64,000 bases of DNA, taken from Odontesthes bonariensis (taxonomy: Eukaryota > Chordata > Actinopteri > Atheriniformes > Atherinopsidae). Every line of letters begins with the position of its first letter. Positions within the stretch are counted from its first letter, which is position 1. Made by a program: the position numbers and the translations under genes. The notes under the pieces were generated by a model. It saw nothing but the letters and a program-made list of their open reading frames with translations. It ran no database searches and was not told the DNA's origin. This document shows, in pieces, positions 1 through 10,926 of the stretch. The stretch lies in contig NC_134524.1 in assembly GCF_027942865.1 (NCBI RefSeq), positions 19,707,536-19,771,535 on the forward strand, written 5' to 3'.

Positions 1-253
1 GCCCCCTTTTTTGCTTCTTCTTCCTACTTCCGTCGTCCCCATGGGACCTCATGCCTGGATCTATTGACATGGGCAGGATGATGTCTTCTGTTCCCAGTCA
101 TTATATGCCTTTTTACAGTACAAGCATGATGTTCTGGGGTTCAATATGCATGAGTTCATGCAAAAACATTGGCGATTTGTCGTAGGAGTGCCTGGTTAAA
201 CGTTGTAAAAAAAAGTTAGGGTAAAAAGACTACATTGCGTCGCATATGCTACG
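1..253. other. Unassigned flank
   Basis: No gene, repeat unit or splice-bounded exon could be recognised in this first stretch. It may belong to whatever gene or repeat lies to the left of the window. Confidence 0.4.
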
Positions 254-445
254 TCACTGATCCCACCATCTTCGCTGGCTGGCATGGACGAAGCCAGACA
301 TATCACCACCAGCATAGCAGAAGCTCTCCACGTGCCCCGACTGGTAGTGGTTCTCTCCTCGGCTCACAAGTTTTCGTTCGCCCTCGAAAAACTGAGTGAA
401 ACTGGCCAACGACAGCGCCATTCTTCCACTCCTCCGCGCGCCCAA
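254..445 (-). pseudogene. Possible exon fragment of a SWIM-linked protein
   Basis: A short open frame contains SFTQFFEGERKLVSRG followed by ENHYQSGHVESF. From memory, this resembles the segment just before the SWIM zinc finger in fish and invertebrate proteins that often carry YqaJ-type nucleases. The usual downstream Cys-x-Cys...Cys-x-His SWIM residues are absent, because the frame stops soon after GFVHAS. It could be a lone exon, a transposon-captured fragment or chance. No matching exons were found nearby, since the foldback element begins 300 bases away. Function is not assigned. Confidence 0.3.
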
Positions 446-746
446 ACGTGATGACGTTTATTTTCCGTGCCAAACGCTACATGCTGTAGTTCGAGAAATG
501 CTCAGAAAAATAACTTAACAATGAAGCACTTATGCCCGCTAAACTGTTACGCTACTGGTATGAAAAAATATTAAAAAATGTCCTACACAACATATGTGAA
601 ATGCAAGACTCAATTCCATCAAGCGCAAAAAATAGTTTTATTCCGTCATGGCTCCGTCATTGACTTGAATTGCAAATTATTACACTTCCGTGGTCCCGAG
701 GGGAGGAAGTTGGATGACGTCAAGGAGGCGGGACTTTCAAGCTCTA
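446..746. other. Unassigned spacer before the foldback element
   Basis: No coding exon or known repeat was recognised. In particular there is no ATGGCGG-GTGAG exon-1 signature like the one used by the downstream GIMAP units. That matters because GIMAP copy A lacks a visible first exon. Confidence 0.4.
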
Positions 747-758
747 TTACTTAGACAG

Positions 759-1458
759 CTCAAATCTGGATGGAATTATTCTAAAGAGGCTATAGATTCA
801 TTAAAACCTTGTTTGGGATTTGTGAAACCTTTTTCTGATTTGTGAAAATGCAGAATAGGGCCATTTCACTGCTTTTTTGGTATTCTGATCACCCTGAACT
901 GGGTCCTGTATGGAAACTACATTACTTAGACTGCTCAAATCTGGATGGAATTATTCTAAAGAAGCTATAGATTCATTAAAACCTTGTTTGGGATTTGTGA
1001 AACCTTTTTCTGATTTGTGAAAATGCAGAATAGGGCCATTTCACTGCTTTTTTGGAATTCTGATCACCCTGAACTGGGTCCTGTATGGAAACTACATTAC
1101 TTAGACTGCTCAAATCTGGATGGAATTATTCCAAAGAGGCTATAGATTCATTAAAACCTTGTTTGGGATTTGTGAAACCTTTTTCTGATTTGTGAAAATG
1201 CAGAATAGGGCCATTTCACTGCTTTTTTGGTATTCTGATCACCCTGAACTGGATCCTGTATGGAAACTACATTACTTAGACTGCTCAAATCTGGATATAA
1301 TTATTCTAAAGAGGGTACAGAGTCTTTAAAACACATTTTATTATTTGTGAAAACTTTATTTGGTCATTGAAAATTCAAAAAGTTCCTCTGAGCTTTCTTT
1401 CCTCTTTTCATTTGGACCATCCAAAACCAGAACCTGTATGAAAAATGATTAAATATGG
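759..1458 (+). repeat. Left 175-bp tandem array
   Basis: The motif CTCAAATCTGGAT recurs at 759, 934, 1109 and 1284, exactly 175 bases apart each time. The first three units are nearly identical; the fourth diverges. The first copy is cut short on its outer side. The array is the inverted counterpart of the one at the other end of the element. Confidence 0.9.
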
Positions 1459-1926
1459 GTTTAATCATTGATCACATGATATAAATGATATCAAACACAC
1501 TTTAGAATTTGTGAAACCTTTCTTTGTCCCAAAATTCACAGAAGTCCTCGCCTCTCCATGTTCATTTTAATTTCCATGAGGATCTCCTGTCTTTCACTAC
1601 ATAGGAAAAAGAAAAAGTTCATGCATTTTACGTCACTAACTACTTACAAGAGTCTTCTTCACTTGTTGACTTCATTATCATGTTCTTTTATCTAGAAACA
1701 ATGACTTCTCTCACCTTTCTTCCATCTGCCCGTGGTCAACCTCTGCCACCGATTCAATCCGTTTCATTTTTCTGACTACTTCCAGAGCCTTTATTCAAGA
1801 TTCAAGAGGGTTTATTGTCATTCCAGCCATATACACAGTATACAGTGCAATGAAATAACGTTTCTCAAGAAGTTTTTCAGTGCAACAAACAGCAACAATA
1901 AAGAACAGCTGGGACAACAGAGGTGA

Positions 1927-4900
1927 TCAGATCAGTCTCTGAGCGTTGAGGAGTCGTATGGCCTGGGGGAAGAAGCTGTTTTGTAGTCTGGTGGTGACAG
2001 ACCGTATGCTGCGGTACCTTCTGCCAGATGGGAGGGGTGAGAAAAGTCTATGTGAGGGGTGGGTGGGGTCTTTAAGAATCCTGGTTGACTTGCGGATGCA
2101 GCGTGTGGTGTAGATGTCTGAGACGGAGGGGAGAGTGGCTCCAATGATCTTTTCAGCCGTCCTCACCACACGCTGAAGGTTTTTGCGGTCCAGTTGGGTG
2201 CAGTTACCGAACCAGGCGGTGATGCAGCTACCCAGGAGGCTCTCTATGGTCCCTCTGTAGAAGGTGGTGAGAATGGTGGGAGGGAGGTGGGCTCTCTTCA
2301 GCCTTCTCAGGAAGTGGAGATGCTGCTGAGCTTTCTTGTCCACATTCAGAGACAGGTTGTTGGCTTTGCACCAGGTGATCAGCTTTTCCACCTCCTCCCT
2401 GTATGATGACTCGTCGTTCTTTTCGATGAGACCCACCACGGTCGTATCGTCAGCGAACTTGATTATGTGGTTCGATTCGTGTAGTGCTGTGCAGTCGTGG
2501 GTTAGGAGTGTGAACAGCAGTGGACTGAGCACGCAGCCTTGAGGTGCCCCTGTGCTCAGTGTGGTGGTGCTGGAGGTGTTGTTTCTAGGGTTGTGCCGAT
2601 GGACGATATCATCGTCATTTATGACCCACCATCACGATGGATGGTAACCATCGTGATGCCACGCCCACTTTTTTTTTTTTTAAACCGAAACACAATGGCT
2701 ATGGCATTTACCTTTTTTTTTTTTTTTTTTTTTTTTTTTACTGCAAAAGCTTTAAAATAATTTTTCATGCACTTCACTATAGGCCTATGATATCACAGCA
2801 GAACACCAAAAGGAAAGAATAATAAAAATATAAGCGCAAGAAAAATAATAAAACAAACAAACATAAAGCATGACTTACCTGTACCGAAACGCGCTAAACT
2901 GTAATAACTTAAAATGTTAAGAGGGCGGACACGGGTGCAGCCTATTCCAACATATTTACACATCAATGTTTCTGGCCAAAAAAACCAGCGTCGGCTAAGC
3001 TGCGGACTGGGGTGACCACACTGCCGGCGGGGCTGAAAACTCTTTCCGAAGGCGTGCTGGTAGCGCATAAGCAGAGACACTTTCTAGCGATTTTTGCCAT
3101 CAAAGGAAACCTGCTCTGGTTACTTTCTCTGGTTACTTCCCATAGTTTGGGAAAGTTTCCAAATGCCTAAATGCACTGAGTTGCGGCCATGCGATCAGCT
3201 GTTTGTGTTAACGAGCGGAGCAACTGAACAGCCGGATAGTGACATTCTGGCACGGGCCATTCAAACGCAATGGAAGGATGTTTTTTTTTTTTTTTTCCTC
3301 TTACAGCTAAAGCCTGGGAAGTCTGTGTAGAATCATCACCATGTAGCTTACATACTACCGTTTTATTATTATTATTTTATCATAATTGTATTCTTATTAT
3401 TTGATCATAAGTCGTAACCCCCCCCAAACCCCCCCCCCCCCCCCCCCCCCCCCCGACGACGACGACAACGATATCATCGTCCATCACGATGTTTCACTGT
3501 AAACATCGTCTTCTGCCAATTAAGAAGACATCGCCCAACCCTAGTTGTTTCCGATCCGGACTGACTGGGGTGTCTCCGTAAGAAAGTCCAGGATCCAGTT
3601 GCAGAGGGTAGTGTTCAGGCCAAGCAAGCTCAGCTTCCTAATCAGGTGCTGTGGGATGATAGTGTTGAATGCTGAACTGAAGTCTATGAACAGCATTCTG
3701 ACGTAAGTGTCTTTTTTGTCCAGGTGGGTGAGTGCTAGGTGGAGGGTGGTGTTGATGGCGTCGTCGGTGGAGCGGTTGGCTCGGTACGCGAACTGCAGGG
3801 GGTCTAGGGTGGGAGGCAGATGGTTCTTGATGTGCTTCAGGATCAGCCTCTCAAAGCACTTCATGATTGTAGGGGTGAGTGCGATGGGGCGGTGATCATT
3901 GAGGCATGACACAGGGAACTTCTTGGGCACAGGGACGATGGTGGTGGTTTTGAAGCACGATGGGACGATGGCACTGCTCAGGGAGATGTTGAAGATGTCC
4001 GTGAAGACATCTGCCAGTTGGTCTGCACATCCCCTGAGCACACTCCCGGGAATGTTGTCTGGGCCAGCAGCCTTACGTGGGTTGACTCTGTGCAGAGTCT
4101 TTCTCACTTCAGCTGTGGTCAGGCATAGCACTTGTTCGCCAGGAGGGGGGGGGGTGTTCTTCCTTGCCACCACATCATTCTCTGCATCAAAACGACTGTA
4201 GAACACGTTCAGCGCATCGGGCAGGGAGGCATCACTGTCACAGGCCGGTGTTGTTGTCCTGAAGTTAGTGATGGCTTGGATTCCCTGCCACAGCTGCCGT
4301 GTGTCTCCACTGTCTCTGAAGTGGCCGTGGATTTTCTGGGCATGCGCTCGCTTTGCATCCCTGATAGCCTGGGCCAGTGTTGCCCGCGCTCTGCTCAGGG
4401 TCTCCTTTTCTCCTGTTCTGAATGCTGTGTCTCTGGCTCTCAGCAGTGCACGCACCTCAGCAGTCATCCATGGCTTCTGGTTAGAGCGCGTGGTGATGGA
4501 TTTGATGACCGTGACGTCATCAGTGCACTTACTGATGAAACCAGTGACTGAAGCCGTGTACTCCTCTAGGTCAGTGGAGCCGTTGGTGGTTGCTGCTTCC
4601 CTAAACATTTGCCAGTCAGTGCACTCAAAACAGTCCTGGAGGGTAGAGATGGCTCCTTCCGGCCAGGTCTTTACCTGTTTGTTGACTGGTCTGGAGCGTC
4701 TGACCAGCGGTCTGTATGCTGGGATCAGCTTGACGGAGATGTGGTCAGAATATCCCAGGTGGGGGCGGGGCTCGGCACGATATGCACCGGGTATGGTGGT
4801 GTAAACAAGATCCAGCGTGTTCGCTCCTCTCGTTGCAAAATCCACATGTTGGTAGAATTTTGGAAGCACTGTTTTTAGATTAGCATGATTGAAGTCTCCG

Positions 4901-5664
4901 GCGACAATAAGCAGTCCTTCTGGATGTTTGTTTTGGAGATCACTCATGGCCCCGTACAGTGCGGTTAGCGCTTCCTTAGCGTTAGCGCTGGGAGGAATGT
5001 ACACAGCTACAATGTGCAGAGAGGATATCTCTCTCGGTAAGTAGAATGGTCTACATCTCACGACCGCGTATTCCACCAGCGATGAACAGGACTTGGAGAC
5101 TAGGACAGAGTTGTTGCACCAGTCCGTGTTGATGTAAACACACAGTCCCCCGCCTCGTGTCTTACCGCACAGCGGGTCTCTGTCGGCTCGATGCGAGACT
5201 AGTCCGTCTAGCTGAGTAGCCGCCTCCGGGACGCGGTCGCTGAGCCATGTTTCTGTGAAAAGATACACACAGCAGTCCCTAGTGTCCCGTTGAGTAGTCC
5301 GTTGTAGTTTGATGTAGTCCAGTTTATTTTCAAGTGAGCGGACGTTAGAGAGCAGGATGGACGGGAGAGCCGGTCGGCTAGCATTAGCCATCAGCCTAGC
5401 ACGGACACCGGCTCTCTTGCCCCTCTTCCGTCTTCTCTCACACCGCTTTCGGCGCCTCCTCACCCGGCCCTTGTCTTCAGGCGAGCTCAGGAATTTGCGA
5501 AGCAGGCTGGTAGACTGTAGCGCGTCCTTTGTCTCCGTTGGTAACGCCGTTGGGCAGTGTTTAAGTCCCATAAGTAGACTCCGTTGGTAGACTTTTTGTG
5601 ATACTGCGTCTGAGTGTTGCAGTTTAGCGGCCTCTTGAGGGCAGTTTGTAGATTTCAGACACAT
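1927..5664 (-). pseudogene. LINE endonuclease-reverse transcriptase, broken
   Basis: The first part (5,664 down to 3,552) encodes a basic N-terminus, then an AP-endonuclease domain with [13 protein letters not shown] and GYSDH motifs. The start of the reverse transcriptase follows, with [24 protein letters not shown] and [11 protein letters not shown]. After the MITE the frame resumes with GAPQGCVLSPLL and the catalytic FADD box, then the C-terminal region (LPPTILTTFYRG, LPSGRRY). Compared with the family, the stretch between LSLNVDK and the C-terminal helical region is missing. The copy therefore carries both an insertion and an internal deletion and should be inactive. Motif order is that of CR1/L2-group LINEs; the exact family is not certain. 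Confidence 0.85.
2586..3543. mobile_element. hAT-type MITE, 958 bp, inside the LINE
   Basis: The element begins TAGGGTTGTGCCGATG and ends with the inverted form CATCGCCCAACCCTA. It is flanked on both sides by the 8-bp duplication GTTGTTTC (2,578-2,585 and 3,544-3,551). Removing it and one flank rejoins the LINE reading frame through RIGNN and the following residues. An 8-bp duplication with short TIRs fits the hAT superfamily. The interior has a poly-T tract and a long C run (about 3,418-3,453), and no transposase. Confidence 0.9.
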
Positions 5665-5784
5665 AACTTAACGATATAAATACAATAATACACTAAAATT
5701 ACACTTTTTTACACAGTTTTTCCTCTCGAGGGGTCGCTGCGAAAACGATCGCGCCGCCGCTTTACGTGGTGGTACCATTTTGGT

Positions 5785-6027
5785 CTGTTAGAGTTCACCC
5801 TATACCAGACAATTTGTGAATGTAAGGTTGAAATACATTTACTTAATCAAGATTTGTCTTTCTGGAATGTTGAAGATGTCCTTTGGGTTAAACTATTTCT
5901 TGGTGGAGCCAGAGTAGGATATAAGGCTGCCAGTTGTACCACGTGAGAGAGTTGGTCCTGTTACTACGAATGCTGCTAGGACCACAGTGCTCCTGGTCCG
6001 CAGTATGTGTCCATGTTAAAGTGTATG
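5785..6027. repeat. Patchwork copy of foldback core joined to the LINE 5' end
   Basis: The first half closely matches 6,374-6,486 and the second half matches 7,219-7,350, so two separated core segments have been joined with about 730 bases skipped. The junction reads CTATTTCTT then GGTGGAGCC. The skipped segment has no GT-AG ends on either strand, so this does not look like splicing. The patch lies between the LINE's 5' end and the resumption of the foldback arm. Confidence 0.75.
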
Positions 6028-6268
6028 ATTTATTGTTGCCTGCATCAGACATCCCATAGTCCAACCATTAATATGCCCTATTCTGTATTGGATGCTTTGA
6101 TGAAATCTGCATCACACATTTATTGCTGTCATCTCATTAATCTTTCCACTAACATGTGCTATCATTTCAGACCCTGCTTGTCTTCTCCTGCTCCCATCAT
6201 AGTCATCTTACCTCCCATCTGAGTGCAGACAGGACCTTCTTCATCCCTTTATTAACACTATCTTAGAT

Positions 6269-7721
6269 ACTGTACCACAACTTCCTAATTATATCGTCTA
6301 TCAAACCCGTAGTATTTTGCCATTATGTGTTATGTGCACTGATGAATTGGATATTAAACATTACATTTTGCTGTTAGAGTTCACCCTATACCAGACAATT
6401 TGTGAATGTAAGGTTGAAATACATTTACTTAATCAAGATTTGTCTTTCTGGAATGTTGAAGATGTCTTTTGGGTTAAACTATTTCTTCATATCTTCAAGT
6501 GGTTGCCAGTGAGAAATAAACTTCTTGTTAAGTTGTTGTAATATAGATAGAACAGTGTGTAGTTTGGTCAGTTAAAAATGTGTAGTGTTGTTGTGGCTCC
6601 AGAGTAGAGTAAAATAAATTACAATGGGAAAATGGGCTACTGTAATGAAGGTAATCTTCATTACTGACTTTTGGTCTTTGAGGTCACATGAGTAGTATTT
6701 TTAATAATGTGGCATAAATAAATTGTCAAATGTTTTATTGAATGTGTATATTAACAACAAGTGGGTGTGCAAGTCCTGTGTTGCCCTCAGCGGGGAGTGA
6801 GGGGGGACCAGGCCTGTAAAGGGAAACATCCAGTCAGTTAGTAGCCTGAAATGCTCTGTGATAAGGATACATGTAGCTAAAGGGTGTGATAAACTGTGAG
6901 GTGACTATGCTGTTTGGAATTGTGAATTCTGAAATTTGTGTGTAAAGTCATTCACCTATGTCTCTTCTCCAGGGTGCTCGGTCAAAAGAGTCCCTACATT
7001 CAGTCTGCAGCGTTTGAAGGTTCCGGGTCGTACCATGTGCTGATTAGTGTAGGGGGGAGTGCACCAGAATCAGTTAGGGGAAGTCTTTGGTAGATTTGGT
7101 ACTTTTGTTTAGACATGCTAGGAATTGATTGATTTTATAATAGAGGGTAAATGTATTTTAAGGTTTTTGTGTGTTGTTGTTATGGGGATGTGTAATGGGA
7201 GGAGCAGAATCCCCCAGGGGTTTGGTTGGTGGAGCCAGAGTAGGATAAGGCTGCCAGTTGTACCAGTGAGAGAGTTGGTCCTGTTGCTACTAATGCTGCT
7301 AGGACCACAGTGCTCCTGGTCCGCAGTATGTGTCCATGTTAAAGTGTATGATTGATGTAAATGTTGGTGAATAAAACACCCGGTTGGTTCATCACTACCT
7401 CTGCCTCAAGCCTCCTACCTTGCGTATCCAGCTGCTACATGGCCATCCTAACAGATACATATGTCCATGTACAGTATTCTAAATCATTTAAGCACAACCT
7501 GATGATTACTGTTGGTCTTAACCACCCATTATTTTACATTAAATATGTCAAATAAAATAAATTTTTATTTTCTTGACGTGTCTTGTAAAATGGCAACTGG
7601 AAACAAACTTTAGCCAAATAGACAGTTTTTAATCTCATTATTACAATGGCAGGTTATCACATTCACAAATAGGCTAAAGGGCTGCAAGGCAAAGACAATG
7701 TTGAACAGTTGTTTTACAGAC
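6269..7721. other. Unique core of the foldback element
   Basis: This stretch lies between the inverted arms. It has no reading frame above about 76 codons and no recognisable transposase, integrase or helicase motif. It is AT-rich and the source of the two segments copied next to the LINE. The element is therefore non-autonomous as it stands. Confidence 0.6.
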
Positions 7722-8460
7722 ATCTAAGATAGTGTTAATAAAGGGATGAAGAAGGTCCTGTCTGCACTCAGATGGGAGGTAAGATGACTATGATGGGAGC
7801 AGGAGAAGACAAGCAGGGTCTGAAATGATGGCACATGTTAGTGGAAAGATTAATGAGATGACAGCAATAAATGTGTGATGCAGATTTCATCAAAGCATCC
7901 GATACAGAATAGGGCATATTAATGGTTGGACTATGGGATGTCTGATGCAGGCAACAATAAAGGCTCTGGAAGTAGTCAGAAAAATGAAACGGATTGAATC
8001 GGTGGCAGAGGTTGACCACGGGCAGATGGAAGAAAGGTGAGAGAAGTCATTGTTTCTAGATAAAAGAACGTGATAATAAAGTCAACAAGTGAAGAAGACT
8101 CTTGTAAGTAGTTAGTGATGTAAAATGCATGAACTTTTTCTTTTTCCTATGTAGTGAAAGACAGGAGATCCTCATGGAAATTAAAATGAACATGGAGAGG
8201 TGAGGACTTCTGTGAATTTTGGGACAAAGAAAGGTTTCACAAATTCTAAAGTGTGTTTGATATAATTTATATCATGTGATCAATGATTAAACCCATATTT
8301 AATCATTTTTCATACAGGTTCTGGTTTTGGATGGTCCAAATGAAAAGAAGAAAGAAAGCTCAGAGGAACTTTTTGAATTTTCAATGACCAAATAAAGTTT
8401 TCACAAATAATAAAATGTGTTTCAAAGACTCTGTACCCTCTTTAGAATAATTATATCCAG

Positions 8461-9420
8461 ATTTGAGCAGTCTAAGTAATGTAGTTTCCATACAGGATCC
8501 AGTTCAGGGTGATCAGAATTCCAAAAAAGCAGTGAAATGGCCCTATTCTGCATTTTCACAAATCAGAAAAAGGTTTCACAAATCCCAAACAAGGTTTTAA
8601 TGAATCTATAGCCTCTTTATAATAATTCCATCCAGATTTGAGCAGTCTAAGTAATGTAGTTTCCATACAGGACCCAGTTCAGGGTGATCAGAATTCCAAA
8701 AATGCAGTGAAATGGCCCTGTTCTGTATTTTCACAAATCAGAAAAAGGTTTCACAAATCCCAAACAAGGTTTTAATGAATCTATAGCCTCTTTAGAATAA
8801 TTATATCAAGATTTGAGCTGTCTAAGTAATGTAGTTTCCATACAGCACCCAGTTCAGGGTGATCAGAATTCCAAAAAAGCAGTGAAATGGCCCTATTCTG
8901 CATTTTCACAAATCAGAAAAAGGTTTCACAAATCCCAAACAAGGTTTTAATGAATCTATAGCCTCTTTATAATAATTCCATCCAGATTTGAGCAGTCTAA
9001 GTAATGTAGTTTCCATACAGGACCCAGTTCAGGGTGATCAGAATTCCAAAAATGCAGTGAAATGGCCCTGTTCTGTATTTTCACAAATCAGAAAAAGGTT
9101 TCACAAATCCCAAACAAGGTTTTAATGAATCTATAGCCTCTTTAGAATAATTCCATCCAGGTTTGAGCAGTCTAAGTAATGTAGTTTCCATACAGGACCC
9201 AGTTCAGGGTGATCAGAATACCAAAAAAGCAGTGAAATGGCCCTGTTCTGTATTTTCACAAATCAGAAAAAGGTTTCACAAATCCCAAACAAGATTTTAA
9301 TGAATCTACAACCTCTTTAGAATAATTCCATCCAGATTTGAGCAGTGTAACTTTTGTAGTTTCCATACAGGACCTTGTTTTGGTCGATCAAAATGCAAAA
9401 AAAGCAGTGAAATGGCCCTT
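8461..9420 (-). repeat. Right 175-bp tandem array
   Basis: The reverse-strand motif ATTTGAGCAG (with small variants) recurs at 8461, 8636, 8811, 8986, 9161 and 9336, again with a strict 175-base period. It has more copies than the left array (six against four), so the two ends have changed copy number independently. The outermost copy is the most divergent and fades out near 9,420. Confidence 0.9.
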
Positions 9421-10231
9421 TATGCCCACCCCTTTAATTCGCGAATCGGAGGCTGTTTTCGTATATAAGATGAACAACAGAGCAGTATGTCAGCTGAGCT
9501 GCATTGATAACACAAGTGCAATTTATAGATCAAACACATTGCTGTAACTTCCTGCATAATGTATCTGTTTGAATTTTTTTAATGAAATGTTTATACTGAC
9601 TGGATCTGTGAAAAATACTATGCACACTGTACTAAAATCTGTAAAAACCCCGCAAACAAAGAAACAAAACGTTTTGACCCAACTTAGTGAAGACTTGAAG
9701 GGCAGTTAGAGGCTGACAGGCTACAAGGAAAAACTGTAGTTACAGACAATTAACCACAAATTTTTAGGTTAGCATGCGAGCCTCAACATCATTACACAAA
9801 TAAGAGAACATACTGCAGGCTATTCAGGTCTACTGAACAACACATTCATATATCTCACCTTTAAGCTTGGATGTGTCAGCTTCACTAACTCTCTAAACAC
9901 ATTTTCACTGACAGCGTTCCGGAAACTTGCACAACTTGTGATGGTGAAATGACACGTAAAGTATAGTAGCTTCATCATACAACGTTTTTCTGCTTTTTCT
10001 GAGTAGAATGAATAGATCAGTGCATGTCATTTGCAATTTTCATTTGATTTCTGGAATCACGGAGGGTGACTGAAATTTTTTTTTTCTGCGTAGGTTAAAG
10101 AGTCTGGAATTAATGCACAAATACTGTTTTGATGGTACTTAAATTAACTTCCTGTTCTCACAGACATGGTTTTAAAAAAAACTTGCAGCAGCAACAAAAG
10201 CGGAACCTGTGGTCTTTAAAAAAAAAAATTC
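9421..10231 (+). other. Remains of intron 1 of GIMAP unit A
   Basis: From about 9,487 the sequence is a diverged copy of the DNA just after exon 1 in units B and C. Shared landmarks include ATGTCAGCTGAGCTGC and, further on, AAGCTTG with ACTAACTCTCTAAACAC. In C that landmark lies about 108 bases after the exon-1 donor, so A's exon 1 would be expected near 9,375, which is now foldback sequence. Confidence 0.65.
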
Positions 10232-10740
10232 AGTTTAAAGTTAAAATGTGTAATATTTCACGTTGTCTATTAACAAATTTGAGTCTTATCATTCACAAGT
10301 ATTACCTCAATCGTTATTAATTACCTCCATCACAAAAGTGCAGTGTTCTTATATTCTTTATATTCAGCATGCGAATGAACATAACAGTGTTACACCCCAA
10401 TGAATGTCTCCATGTCGCTCCGCCATTTTAAAACTACGGGATTTGTAGAAGGACATGTCATCAGCTTCGCCCTTTCCGTATCGAAATGTGGAAATGGAAA
10501 GGGCGAAGCTGATGACATGTCCTTCTACAAATCCCGTAGTTTTAAAATGGCGGAGCGACATGGAGACATTCATTGGGGTGTAACACTGTTATGTACATTC
10601 GCATGCTGAATATAAAGAATATAAGAACACTGCACTTTTGTGATGGAGATAATTAATTACGATTGAGGTAATACTTGTGAATGATAAGACTCAAATTTGT
10701 TAATAGACAACGTGAAATATTACACATTATAGCTTTAACT
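10232..10740. mobile_element. Near-perfect palindromic MITE, 509 bp
   Basis: The two halves are reverse complements with very few differences, meeting around 10,480-10,495. Each arm is about 245 bases and includes the landmark GGCGAAGCTGATGACATG. Both strands encode almost the same short peptide for this reason, so neither is a gene. The outermost few bases (AGTTTAAAG against AGCTTTAACT) are less well matched, and no clear target duplication was found. It sits in the intron upstream of GIMAP exon A. Confidence 0.85.
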
Positions 10741-10926
10741 ATGAAAGTCAGTTGATTCAGCGACAGTTATATGGTAGTTTATGTTCCCGTAGTTTTATAA
10801 AACAACCATTACTGATTAATATGTGGAATATATATGTATATATATATAACAGACTTAATTGAAGATGTACAACAACAATTAGTTACATGCAATCATTAAT
10901 CTGAAATCATTACTGTCTTCTTGCAG

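Larger units (their letters stand above)
1798..5784 (-). mobile_element. CR1/L2-type LINE inserted in the foldback arm
   Basis: A minus-strand non-LTR retrotransposon interrupts the left foldback arm. Comparison with the intact right arm places the left junction just after CTTTATT, and a TTTATT copy follows on the right at about 6,028, a plausible 6-bp target duplication. The 3' end carries the ACAATAAA-type tail followed by short repeats typical of fish L2 elements. The 5' end lies near a GC-rich start at about 5,784 and is followed by an extra 240-bp patch. A hAT-type MITE sits inside the reverse transcriptase region. Confidence 0.85.
747..9420. mobile_element. 8.7-kb foldback element with 175-bp terminal arrays
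   Basis: The two ends are inverted copies of each other. The left arm runs to about 6,268 once a LINE insertion (about 1,798 to 6,027) is discounted. The right arm runs from 7,722 to about 9,420. Each outer end is a tandem array with an exact 175-bp period, and the inner arm sequence (for example the stretch around ACATCCCATAGTCCAACC) is shared in opposite orientation. The core (6,269-7,721) shows no long reading frame, so no transposase is visible. This architecture is that of a foldback or long-TIR DNA element, but the superfamily is unknown. The outer boundaries are approximate because both ends fall inside repeat units and no target duplication was found. Confidence 0.7.

Noticed and set aside
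759-1458. Regular array that might suggest a CRISPR
   Set aside because: The 175-bp units are contiguous and near-identical with no variable spacers, and the genome is eukaryotic.
10364-10609. Two nearly identical 69-residue frames on opposite strands
   Set aside because: They are mirror images produced by the 509-bp palindrome, not genes.
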